Shown here one piece after another: positions 11,155 to 20,919 of a stretch of DNA of 64,000 nt. The notes beneath the pieces were generated by a model. That model saw nothing but the letters and a program-made list of their open reading frames with translations. It was not told where the DNA came from and did not search any database. Origin of the DNA: Bathynomus jamesi (lineage: Eukaryota; Arthropoda; Malacostraca; Isopoda; Cirolanidae); assembly GCA_023014485.1 (NCBI GenBank), contig JAJOZX010001569.1, positions 697,001-761,000 on the forward strand, given 5' to 3'. Both the position numbers and the translations under genes were made by a program. How positions within the stretch are numbered: position 1 is the stretch's first letter; each line of letters begins with the position of its first letter.

Positions 11155-11380
11155 CTTTTCCATTTCGCACATTTCTACGAACGAAATGCAAGTATCCTTC
11201 ATCCCGTAGAGAAGTAAGGCTGGGATGGTGATTCTCCTGTGGAAAGCTAAGTCACCTTCTGGCCAATGCTGACCCTGAGATGTATATTCCACCACATACC
11301 TCGGGGTAGAGGAAACGCCCGTGTCGTCAGAGGCGACGACGGGATAGTGTTTTCCCCGCGGCGTGTACAATAGCTCTCGG
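11155..11380 (-). CDS. ABHD8-like hydrolase, penultimate coding exon
   Basis: The minus-strand acceptor (taaatag) precedes 11380. The first C completes a split AG codon from the exon at 18017, after which the peptide reads RELLYTPRGKHYP and later GQHWPEGDLAFHRRITIPAL and GMKDTCIS. The HWPEGD block and the GMxD motif (the catalytic acid position) match ABHD8 family proteins. The exon ends on AAG with donor GTAGCT. Its length of 226 bp fits entry phase 2 and exit phase 0. The intron upstream holds the 12.1-17.9 kb LINE. Confidence 0.85.
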
Positions 11381-11635
11381 CTATTTAAAAGAAAAAAATA
11401 ATAAATATTGTACACAGTATACAGCTTCTGGGAGTTCAATTCGGTTTTAGTGAAACCATGAAGACTGTTAAACCGACTGAATTTGAGTATAGGGAAAGTT
11501 TTACATTATAATTGCATGCTTTAAATCAAATAGAAAAATGAATGTTCTCACACTTTTCACTACCCCAACAGTTAAAACTTTTTTATAAGGCTGCTACTAG
11601 CCGCACTAATTTAATGGTTAATTAAAATATAATGG

Positions 11636-11853
11636 GTAACATCCATGGCCCATATTCCCCTAAAAACCGGGGGTAGGGGCCCGAGCTACCTCAGCCAGAG
11701 TCAATTAAATAGGGGTGGCCAGCCCGGCGCGCCGCCTCGTCTTGACGTATGATACAGAAAAGACAAATGCCCAGCTCTAAGCAGCCGGGGTTCGAACAAC
11801 TGAAGAGTCAGCACTGTAGGGCGGCACCCAAACCAATCAAGCCACGAGACACA
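11636..11853 (-). mobile_element. tRNA-derived SINE copy
   Basis: Colinear with 9600-9757 and 19376-19600: a ccgggggtaggggcccgag block, a ggggtggcc block, then atgatacagaaaag, then ggggttcgaac (B box on the minus strand) and a gcggcacccaaaccaatcaa A-box region. There is no clear terminal duplication. Confidence 0.65.
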
Positions 11854-12472
11854 CTATAAAATACATTTAAATAAAATGGAAAAAAAAAAATAAAGTTCAA
11901 AATTGTCCTCGCAGAAATCCACAACTGCAAGAGAAGGAAGCCTAAATAGCAGAAAATACTATAACCTTTTTTTAAAAAATATATTGCATGACCTTTCAGA
12001 AAATGCATAAACTAGAATTAACAGACTAAAGTGCACCAACCAAAGCTTACACGAAGACGTAAAGCCTTATAAAAGATCACCTCTGTCTGGTCGGCTCGCA
12101 AGATTCTAATTTACAGTGACTGCGGAAGAATTTTTGTTACTGAGTTGGGGATGATAGACCGGGGGGGAGGGGGGGATGTAATGTTCCGTTACTGGATAGT
12201 GGGTATGGGGGGCCTGGTCTCAGACCCGTTGAAGCAGGTGGGAATAAGTGAGGAAATAGAAATCGCTTCCCCCGAAAATTTTTGGGGGCCCTCAGCGAGG
12301 GGGGGGGGTTAGATGTATGAAATGGGGATAATTGAGGGGACGGGCATGTTAGAAAGATCAAGGAAAGAGCGGACCTCTTTAGTGAAGTGCCAGCTCCGTC
12401 CCTGGGGTAGGAGTTCAGAAATCGCCGCGCATAGAAACGAAGAGGGTAGTCTCTGTGCACGGAGGTATGTCC

Positions 12473-13978
12473 TCATGAGGAGCAGACCCCGTCGGAGGGC
12501 GAGAGGGAGGTAATTGCAATCCACTTGAAGGCTGGGGCAGAGCGGAAAGCACCAGAAGAGGCGGAGACCCCTATTAAGGACCGGGTCAAACATACGGAGG
12601 CTGAACTGTATACTACACTGCCATAGTCCAGCTTCGACTGGACCATGGAAGTGTAAAGACGAAGGAGAGAGCGTCGGTCTGCGCCCCATGTGGTGTGGGA
12701 GAGGTGATCTAGTAGAGCGAGGGGACGCTGGAGGGACTGCTTCAGTTGTTTGATATGAGGAACCCAGTTGAGCCGTCGGTCTAGAATCACGCCCAAAAAT
12801 CGCGTGGAGGGTACCACCTCAAGAGGATTGCCGTATAGCGTGACAGAGGGAACAGGAAGGGTTGCGGGTCTTCTTCTCCAGAAGAGCATACACTTGGACT
12901 TCCGGGTGGAGAGGCGGAAACCCACCGACGTCGCCCACCTTTCCACCCGGTAGATGGCGAGCTGAATTTGCCGTTGAACTACGGACAGCTCCCGCCCTGC
13001 AAAGTAGATCGCAAGGTCATCCGCGTAGATGGAAGGCATTTTGAGACTGTTCATGACGATGGAAAAGCATAGAACACTGACGATGCTTCCCTGTGGGACC
13101 CCGTTCATCTGCACGAAAGTGTCTGAGAGGACTGAGCCCACCCGAACTTTAAAGGTTCGGGAGTATAGGAAGCCCCTGATAAAGGTCGGCATGGCTCCTA
13201 CGAGCCCTAGACTTTGGAGCTGACGAAGGATTATTGTCCGATGAGTGGTGTCGTAGGCCTTCTGGATGTCAAAAAATATTGATAGGACGAATTGTCCACT
13301 ATCGAATGCATTCTGTATGTCACGGCTGAGAAGCAGGAGGGGATCAGTGGTGGATCGAAATTGTCTGAAGCCGGACTGGGTAGCCGGGAAGGAATTACTA
13401 TTTTCGAGGAAGAACGATAGTCGCGTCGCGACCATTTTTTCGAAAATTTTGCAGGCACAACGCATTAGGGCGATTGGTCTGTAGTTTGTGGGATCGAGGG
13501 AATCTTTGCCGGGTTTGGGGATAGGGATTATGTAGGCCTCCCTCCACCGGGAGGGAAAGGCGCCCTCTATCCATATGCAGTTGTATAGGTCTAGTAGGAA
13601 ATTTTGTAAGGTAGGGTGGATGTGCTGGATCATGCTGTAGGGGATACCGTTCGGGCCGGGACAAGGGGTTCACCGAGAGGCCAGTGCCGCCTGTAGTTCA
13701 CGCATGGTGAACAGTCGGTTGTATGAGCTGTCTATGGACGGTGAAGAGGAGCTATTTTTAGGGGCGGGTACGAGGGAGATAACTGCAGAGGAGGAAATGG
13801 CGGCGAAAGTAGAAGCTAAATGGTTTGCCACTGATTTTGGCTCGTATAAGAGTCCGTCGTTAGTCCGGAGTACCGGGGGTCGGGAGGGGACATGTCGCCT
13901 TCGCCTCTCGACACCCCGTACCTTCTTCCAGATGGTAGCCGAAGGTGGTGGTGGTGGTGACGCCGGATACAAAAGCAC
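12473..13978 (-). pseudogene. LINE ORF2, reverse transcriptase domain
   Basis: Minus-strand frames 13978-13670 and 13633-12473 form the RT after a frameshift near 13650. Visible RT blocks are IIPIPKPGKDSLDPTNYRPI, FFDIQKAYDTTHR (palm Asp), NGVPQGSIVS and PSIYADDLAIYF (the two catalytic Asp), then FLGVILDRRLNWVPHI in the thumb. The frame is open for 386 codons. The fragments further 5' (about 14351-14079) link the endonuclease and the RT. Confidence 0.85.
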
Positions 13979-14403
13979 GCCAAGAAGCTCGGCGCGCTGT
14001 CTTCATTGTGCGGCGGGCGATGGCCCTGGCCCGCTGCATCTCCGTGCGATGGATGGGAAGTCGCGTACGGTAGAACCGTCAAGTAGCCGTCTTCTTGGCG
14101 AATACGGCCTCCGTGCACTCTGGGGTCCACCAAGGTACCCGTCGGGCGCGGGGGTAGGTGGAGGATCGCGGGATGCTAGAGCAGGCAGCCGCTACCACGT
14201 TTGATTCGAAGTATGCGATACACTCGTCGGAGGATGGGAAGTTGGCAGTCGTTCGGGTTGTATATGTATCGTTGTAGAAGCGGGACCAATTAGCTTTTGC
14301 AGTAATCCATTTCTTCAGTACCCGAACGGTCTGGTCGGGCCAATTGAGCACGAGTTGAACTGGGAAATGGTCACTTCCATAATCCTCTTGGAGGACTTGC
14401 CAT

Positions 14404-14532
14404 GAGAAATCTAGGAGGGCATCGGTCGAAACGAAAAAAAAGACAGGAGAAATCTAGGAGGGCATCGGTCGAAACGAAAAAAAAGACAGGAGAAATCTAG
14501 GAGGGCATCGGTCGAAACGAAAAAAAAGACAG
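14404..14532. repeat. three tandem copies of a 43-bp unit inside LINE ORF2
   Basis: Copies run 14404-14446, 14447-14489 and 14490-14532, each gagaaatctaggagggcatc and so on, and look identical by eye. The leftmost or rightmost unit is the original coding segment between the endonuclease and RT. Because 43 is not a multiple of three, each extra copy shifts the frame. Confidence 0.95.
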
Positions 14533-15087
14533 GTCTATACAGGATGGAGTGCAGGTGGTGGCATGGTAGAATGTAGGAGAGCCATCATTGAGGCACTCAA
14601 ATGAGAGCTCGGTCATGTTGTTGATCAGGGTCGGGGCCATATAGGTGGTGTGTGTGTCTCCCCACATGGGTTGGCGACTATTGAAATCGCCCAGTAATAG
14701 AAAGGGCCTGGGGAGTTGTTGTATCACCTCCACCAGGTCATCACGGGAGACTTGAGTGTGTGGAGGGAGGTATATTGAACAGACGGTGTACTGTCTATCC
14801 AGGGAAAGCCGGGTAACAATCACCTGTAACGGGGATCGGATAGGGAGATTGTAGAAGGAGACTGCGTGGTGGATGAAAATGGCAGCCCCCTTTCGAGTGC
14901 AGGTAGGAGACGGGGTGGTGGTGAAAGAATATCCAGTCGGGCAGGGCACGGGCCTGGTCCCCATGATGAGTTCCTGGAGACAGACACACACCGGACGGGA
15001 AGTGGCAATCATGGAATTAAGGCCTTCGTAATTCGCGAATATTCCTCTGCAGTTCCAGTGTACTATTGTAGTTTTCGGGGGATCCAT
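14497..15087 (-). pseudogene. LINE ORF2, apurinic-type endonuclease domain
   Basis: The minus-strand frame begins MDPPKTTIVHWNCRG and contains CLQE (metal-binding Glu) and LLLGDFNSRQPMWGD (the GDFN box), and it ends near SCIDLSFF. These are the expected motifs of the exonuclease-endonuclease-phosphatase fold that nicks the target DNA. The frame is destroyed right after IDLSFF by the 43-bp triplication at 14404-14532. Confidence 0.82.
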
Positions 15088-15533
15088 TATTTGATGATGG
15101 GGGATGGGTAAAGGTATAGGTGCGAAGAGGTTGGAGTGTGAAGGTAGATTTGAGGTTTGCGAAGGCGAAGGATGGGTCAGGAGTATGGCTGGCTATCTGC
15201 CGTTCACCAGAGAAGGAATCGGTCGGCCAGTCGATCTCCGCGGAGACCGCGGGGTCAAGTCGGCCGAGCAAGACCGGAGGCGTGGATCACGGCAGCTTGG
15301 AGATTGTCGTGGGCTCCGATGGTGCGAAATTTCTTGAGTTTTTGTGTTCGGGCCATGGGGGGCGTTTTATTTCCCAAATTGGCACTTCCCCGCCTGTCTG
15401 GGGTCTCACGACGGACCACAGGTGGCGATAGTGGGTGCCAGAAGAACGTGCTCAGAGTGGCTGACAGGGTGTAGGCCGGGGATTTTAGGGGAGCAGGTAC
15501 AGTAGGGGTGGGAGGAGATGAATACCAGTGTTC

Positions 15534-17305
15534 TCATGGAGGGGTAGAAAAAATGGCACCAGGAGGCAAGGCCAGGTCCATGAGACTCACGGGCGCAGCC
15601 GAGTTCCCCTCACCGTGTAGCTGCGCCAGAGCTGCATCCACTGGATCCTCGGAGGAGATGATGATGTCCAGATTGGATCTCGTCGTGGGGGGTGGGTCAT
15701 GTACTTCGGCAACTATTGTCCGAGTCTGTCGGGGTAGATTGATGGGACTTCTGCGGTGGGGTGGTTTGGTCCTCATAGGCGAAGTGGGCGGTGTGAAAGT
15801 CCGATCCGTCTTCTTAGCACTAGGGGAAGAGGGAGAGAGAAATTGAAAGCCCGGAGGGTCTGGCGACTCACTCCGACGTCTCCGCCTCGTCGGCTTACTC
15901 CGGGCGATAGGTTCGGGTGTGTGCTGGGAGGGCAGGGTTCGAGGTGGGTGGGGCCTGGGTGTCCTGGTCCCAGACTCCTGTGAATCTGTGGCAGGTGAGG
16001 TGCGTGGAGAGAAGGAATGGTGGGGGGACAGGAGGTCGTCAGCTCTTGCGAGGACTCCCCCCTGGGAGGGATGGGGAGCACTGGTCGAGGGGGTTGTGAG
16101 CGGCAGGCCAGGGGAGCGTGCCGAGAGGACAGAGCCGAGGGCTGCGGCGTAAGGTACGCCCGGTCTCACCTCCCGACTCCGCACCCTGTCTTGTGCCTCT
16201 CGGAGGTTAAGGAAATCCGCTACCTGCAGGCCTCAGACCTCCTCCTCGAACCTGAAGAACAGGCATTCGCGGGATGAAGATACGTGTGCACCTTCACAAT
16301 TGGAGCATTTAGGTATGTTGGGGCACTTGTCTGGGTGAGCGATTTGTCCGCAACGAAAACACAATTGGTGTGGCTGCCGACAAACTGAGCTAACATGTCC
16401 AAACTTGTTGCATTTAAAGCAACGGGTCGGGTCTGGGATGCATGGGCGGACAGAGAATTCGCATGACGTGCGGTCTCCCATACCCCATACAATGCGGTCG
16501 GGAAGGACTAAGTTATTAAAGGTAAGAAGTAGACGCGGGGTGGGGGAGGGGGTACCTCCCTGTCGGGATGTGAAGTGATGGATCTTGGTGACACCCTTGG
16601 GTGCGAGGTCCTCCAAGAGCTCGTTCACTGTAATTGACAATAGGCATGTGGCATAAATAATGCCCTGACTCTGGTTCAGGCGAGGGTGTGGTGAAACGGA
16701 CACCGAGCATCCAAGGACCTCAGTGATGGAGAGTAGGGCTTTCGTCTCTGTGGCTGAGCGTGATTTTATGAGGAGGGAACCATCCCTCTGCGGTCGCACA
16801 TCATAACGGCTGGAGTTGCTGCGGGCTCGGATCGCCTAAAACGTCCGTTCAGAGTTGGTCGGAAGGAATCCAGAGGTAGGCCGGATCTCTAGGAATTTGT
16901 GGATACTTGGAAGGGACACGGAGGCAGTAGAGTCAAAGTGGACTGGGATATCCAACTGTCGATAGGATGGTCGTGTATGCCGACTTCCCCTTCCGTCGCG
17001 GGGGGCTCTCCGTGGGGAGGCGGGCCGGCGGCGGTTGAGGGCGGGCATACGGGGAGAACAAGCCGGGTTCTGGAGGTAAATCTTGGGTGGAACTTGACTT
17101 GCCCGAAGGCAGCTGAGGCGGGCTGGGGCGGGCTGGGGCGAGACCCCTGCTCCAGAGCGTGTACATCCAAGGGGATATTCAGGGTACAGCCTGGGGTCGG
17201 CAACGGTAAAGGAGGATGCAATTGATAAGTTACCAAAGGGGAGTCAACCCCATCTGGATGCGGTCTTCCAGTGGTAGGGGACTCGAGGGCCTGGTTGCCC
17301 ACCAC
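15534..17305 (-). pseudogene. LINE ORF1, gag-like with three zinc knuckles, broken
   Basis: The minus-strand frames 17305-16889, 17048-16836, 16799-16233 and 16184-15534 make up one ORF1 when read across at least two frame breaks and in-frame stops. The third fragment has CFKCNKFGHVSSVC, CFRCGQIAHPDKC and CSNCEGAHVSSSREC, that is two CX2CX4HX4C knuckles and one CX2CX4HX5C, typical nucleic-acid-binding knuckles of jockey/I ORF1 proteins. The N- and C-terminal parts are proline rich. The protein would bind its own RNA in ribonucleoprotein particles. Confidence 0.75.
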
Positions 17306-18016
17306 CCGAGTGTTGAGAGTAGTACAGTAGTAGTCCGAGTATTAGAAGCGGAAATCGTTAACCGAGTAGATGAAGAAAAAAAATGAGAATTTTCATCCCC
17401 CGCGCGCATCCAGCCACCATCGACTCCAACAAGGGAAAAGCGAATCATGGGCTCACTCGGTCCCACCGCCAATAGATGTCACGCAGGGGAGATACACCCA
17501 TTCCCAGTCCCCGTGCCTACGAGGCGGCCACTCTCATCCAACGCGCGGTGAAAGATGGCAGGGACAGGGCTTGGGTTTGGTTTAAGAGCGACAAGGGTGA
17601 AGGACAACCACCTCCTCCATCCAAGGTCCAAGGAAAAAATCAAGTCAAAGTCCAAAACAAAGCCAAATGAGGGAAGGGAGGAAACAACAAAACTAGAAAG
17701 AGTTGGGGAAAGGAGGAGAGGGAAATATAAGTAGGAGGGTAGATCAGCCGGGTCCCCAAACGGGTCCAATGGTCCACGAGGGCAGAGAAGGCCCTTGCAT
17801 CGGAGGAAGATGCATTCCCCTATTGGTCACAGAGGGACGCGCCCTATAGCTCCGGACAAAGCGAAAGGAGCGGAAGGAATAAAATGACAAACGGTGACAG
17901 TTTATAGTTTGATGTAACTTGCTATAAAGAAAATGGAGGAGTCCGAGGCGGTCATTTTACTTCTCAAATGGCGGTTTCATTTAGCGAGATGAGAAAAAAA
18001 CTTCATTTGAACTCAC

Positions 18017-18187
18017 CTCAAGCATCCACACGATATAAAGGGATTCAGGATCCTCGTAACGGTGGAATTGAGGGCATTTTCGTACTTCGAATGAGGAACC
18101 AACGGGCTTGGACCGCCGCAGCTAGCAAGAATAACCAACCCAACTGACATAGGTCTTCCTCTAGCCAAGGCTACTGCCAAAGCGCAT
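18017..18187 (-). CDS. ABHD8-like hydrolase exon after the nucleophile elbow
   Basis: The minus-strand acceptor (gacatttag) precedes 18187. The first A completes the Gly codon split by the preceding exon, so the join reads GHNYG-CALAVALARGRPM. It continues LVILASCGGPSPLVPH, equivalent to the strand and loop after the nucleophile in ABHD8. The donor is GTGAGT at 18016-18011. Entry phase 2 and exit phase 2 fit both neighbouring exons. Confidence 0.85.
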
Positions 18188-18220
18188 CTAAATGTCATGA
18201 TAGAGGTGTAATTGGATGAA

Positions 18221-18221
<1 letters not shown>

Positions 18222-18292
<71 letters not shown>
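18222..18292. repeat. (TA)n microsatellite
   Basis: An uninterrupted run of about 35 TA units in the short intron between the two hydrolase exons at 18017-18187 and 18434-18588. Confidence 0.97.
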
Positions 18293-18295
<3 letters not shown>

Positions 18296-18433
18296 TATTT
18301 CAAACGAGTCTTTTACATATCGATAAAAATTACTTTTAAAAAATTATAACGTCTGGAAATAGAAAAATCGATTTGAAGTAATAATAAAAAATAAACGAGA
18401 TAAAAGTTAAAATATGAAAGCAAAACTACAAAC

Positions 18434-18588
18434 CCATAATTATGTCCAATCACAATGCATTTACGGCCTTGAGGTACAAACAAATCAAAGACAAGACTAA
18501 TGTAATCCAACATTTGGGCAAAGCTATAATACTTTTTGTTCCTCGGTGCCGAACTCAGTCCATGCCCGAGCAAATCAGGTGCAACCAC
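18434..18588 (-). CDS. ABHD8-like hydrolase exon with the nucleophile elbow (Ser to Asn)
   Basis: The minus-strand acceptor (acctgtag) precedes GTG at 18588. The peptide VVAPDLLGHGLSSAP matches the highly conserved VVAPDLxGHGxSS block of ABHD8, followed by a cap-like stretch and CIVIGHNYG. The family motif is GHSYG with Ser as catalytic nucleophile; here the codon is AAT (Asn). The donor is GTTTGT after a phase-2 split Gly codon. Phases fit exons 18844-18936 and 18017-18187. Confidence 0.87.
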
Positions 18589-18626
18589 CTACAGGTATTT
18601 AATTACAAAATATAATAATAAAAAAG

Positions 18627-18653
18627 GGGGGGGGGGGGGGGGGGGGGGGGGGG
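18627..18653. repeat. poly-G run of about 26 bases
   Basis: A near-uninterrupted G homopolymer in the intron between hydrolase exons at 18434-18588 and 18844-18936. Confidence 0.95.
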
Positions 18654-18843
18654 TATTACTACTATTTTGTTAGTCTTCGGGACGCAGAACAAAATTGTAA
18701 AAATTTAAGATAAAAGACAAAGCTAAATTATTCAATTAAGAACAAAACAACAAAATTAAGTCAATCATTCACTACAAGCCACCAAAGGAATTACAGCAAC
18801 TCATTAAAATGACGCTACTACAAAAATTTTAAAAATTTCCTAC

Positions 18844-18936
18844 TTCGTATCCACAGGATAGAAAGTACCACAGCTGTTGATTCCACACATCGGCGCTTGA
18901 TCCAATACCATGAAGGAACATTAACAGCGGTTTTTG
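18844..18936 (-). CDS. ABHD8-like hydrolase exon with the HGIG oxyanion-loop motif
   Basis: The minus-strand acceptor (ctttctatag) precedes 18936. The 31 codons read QKPLLMFLHGIGSSADVWNQ and then LWYFLSCGYE. FLHGxG is the first-strand motif of alpha/beta hydrolases, with the backbone that forms the oxyanion hole, and G-Y-E directly precedes VVAPD of the next exon, as in ABHD8. The donor is GTAGGA. Phase 0 on both sides. Confidence 0.86.
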
Positions 18937-19036
18937 CTATAGAAAGTAAATAAATTTCTCTGAAATTCAGTTTCATTATTTTTAAGACAAATTTGAACGG
19001 TGACTGAAATTTTAACTAACATCCAGTAAAATATAC

Positions 19037-19218
19037 ATGGGGCAACAGAATTCGCGCACTGTACGGTAATTATCGTATTTCATTTTCAGATATGGCTCGG
19101 AAATTAACGAAAGTACCATACACTTCATTTAATTATCAAAGTTATCTCAACACGTTGGTATTTCCCAGCCATATCTGAAAAATATTAATTATCCTATATG
19201 GTGCACGAATTCTGTTAC
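19037..19218. mobile_element. short foldback MITE
   Basis: The left arm carries caacagaattcgcgcac and later cagatatggctcgg; the right arm is the inverse of taacagaattcgtgcac and cagatatggctggg. There is no coding content. Ends and TA-rich flanks suggest a Tc1/mariner-type MITE, but a target duplication was not confirmed. Confidence 0.6.
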
Positions 19219-19375
19219 AATCAAAACGAGTCTGCATATTACAATGGGGTGGTTTTTCTTCACAATATCTAAGGGCATATTACGGAGGGGACGTACAGTT
19301 TTACGCGAGATCCGAACCTAATCTGGACGAAACTATTCTCCAGATCTAGTGTCATTTACGTGTATGTGAAAAAGA

Positions 19376-19600
19376 GAATGTAATATCCCCCCATATCCCC
19401 AGGAAGTCAGGATTAGGAGCCCGAGCCAGGGTTACCTTTGCCAGAGTCAATAAAATTGGGGTGGCCGGCACGCCACCTCGCCGCGAAGTACGGAAGACAA
19501 CCACCCAGCTCTGGGCAGCACTGGGGTTCGAACCCACGACTCGAATGAGTCTCATCACTACCGAACGGCGCCCTAATTAATCGAACTACGGGACGCTCTC
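19376..19600 (-). mobile_element. tRNA-derived SINE, best copy
   Basis: On the minus strand the head has a tRNA-like A-box region (TAGTTCGATTAATTAGGGCG) and a good B box GGGTTCGAACCC about 45 bp later. The body shares blocks with the copies at 9600 and 11636. Pol III-type internal promoter elements plus a shared unrelated tail define a SINE rather than a tRNA gene. Confidence 0.7.
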
Positions 19601-19874
19601 ATAAAGAAGATATCTTATAATAAAGAATACGGAAATATATTACCATGAAGAAAAACCAGAAGAACGTACAAAATTTTAAAAAATTTGATACAACTCACTG
19701 ACTCCATATTTGAATTGTAGTTAACGATTGAGGCAAAAACACCATCATTTTAACTCCGAACTATATTTCGATTTTGAGGAAAGTTCAGGGTGGTCCAAAA
19801 GCCTGACAATGATATTTCTATTCTATTTTCTACAGGCCACAGATGGATGTTAGATGTACAAGAACGTGTGATGG

Positions 19875-20868
19875 TTGGTAACACTGCACTTCTTCCCTTG
19901 GATACGTGAAGAAATTCAAGAAAAATTCGAAAGAAGATTTCACAAACCAGGATGTACAGACAAAGCAATTCGCGAGCTCATCAATAAATTTAAAAGAACA
20001 GGATCTGTTCATGATGAGGCACGATCTGGACGTCCAGGTACCTCTCAAGAAAACGTCGAATTGGCAAGAGGTGCCTTTGAAACAAATCCTAGAATGTCAA
20101 CTCGCACAGCAACACGTACACTGAGCATACCAAAAACGAATGTTCTAAGGATTTTAAAATCAACATTAAAAAAGAAAAGTTACCATATTCAAGTGATATA
20201 TGAATTATACGAAGAGGATTATCCAAGACGAACCGCCACATGCACAGAATTGATTAGAAAAATTCATTCCGAAAACTTATTAAACTACATTCTCTTCAGC
20301 GATGAGGCGACATTTCACACATGCGAAAAGGTTAATCGACATAATTGCCGTATCTGGGTTAGTGAAAACCAACAGAGATCTACGAATGGGAGAGAGATTC
20401 TCCTAAAGTAAATGTCTGGTGGGATATGACAAGATCGAAGACTTACGGACCTTTTTTCTTTGCAGAAGCTACGGTAACGGGGCCAATTTATCTTGACATA
20501 CCGTACTTTAGCAGTTTCTTGAACCCCAACTTCGTTCAGATGGTTTTCTCGACACTGTTGTCTTTCAACAAGATGGAGCTCCATGTCACTATGCAAACAT
20601 CGTTCGAGCGTATCTTGATGAGCTCTTACCAAATGGCTTGATTGGACGTGGTGGAAACAGGCCCTGGGCAGCACGATCTCCAGATTTAACACCATTAGAC
20701 TTCTTTGCATGGGGCTTCATAAAGTCTGAGGTTTATAAAACAAGAGTTACAGACCTGCAGGATCTGCGAACCCACATTGTCGCGGCAATCGCTAAAATAA
20801 CCCCCGAGATGCTTGGGAATGTGTTTCGCAATGCAGTGGACAGATTTGAGACTTGCAGACACTGATGG
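19875..20868 (+). pseudogene. mariner-superfamily transposase, frameshifted
   Basis: The N-terminal frame has helix-turn-helix-like content and the RSGRPGTS motif; then NYILFSDEATFH (first Asp), a VFQQDGAPCHY block (second Asp, seen in another frame near 20560) and ARSPDLTPLDFFAWGF (third Asp region). Counting across the frames gives 41 residues between the second Asp and the Asp of LTPLD, resembling the DD41D (rosa-like) type. At least two frameshifts (near 20400 and 20540) and one more before 20640 make it non-functional. Confidence 0.8.
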
Positions 20869-20919
20869 TGCTCACGTCGAATCTTAGACCTAAGCTTGCT
20901 AAAGAAATACACAACTACA

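Larger units (their letters stand above)
12125..17870 (-). mobile_element. jockey/I-type non-LTR retrotransposon, about 5.7 kb, decayed
   Basis: A GC-rich block distinct from its AT-rich surroundings carries, on the minus strand and in order, a gag-like ORF1 with CCHC knuckles (about 17305-15534), an apurinic-type endonuclease (15087-14497) and a reverse transcriptase with a YADD box (13978-12473). Order and orientation are those of a complete LINE. I place it in the jockey/I group from the endonuclease and RT motifs; an RNase H domain was not recognised. The 5' and 3' limits are set by composition change; no target duplication was identified. It occupies a hydrolase-gene intron, in the same orientation as that gene. 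Confidence 0.8.

Noticed and set aside
13704..14204. Open plus-strand frame of 166 codons
   Set aside because: It is antisense to the LINE RT/linker region; GC-rich sequence leaves antisense frames open.
12125..17870. GC-rich block as bacterial contamination
   Set aside because: It carries a complete non-LTR retrotransposon order (zinc knuckles, endonuclease, RT) and sits in an intron of a eukaryotic gene.
19520..19600. tRNA-like A and B boxes, possible tRNA gene
   Set aside because: The sequence continues into a body shared by two other copies and lacks a convincing cloverleaf end, so it is a SINE head.
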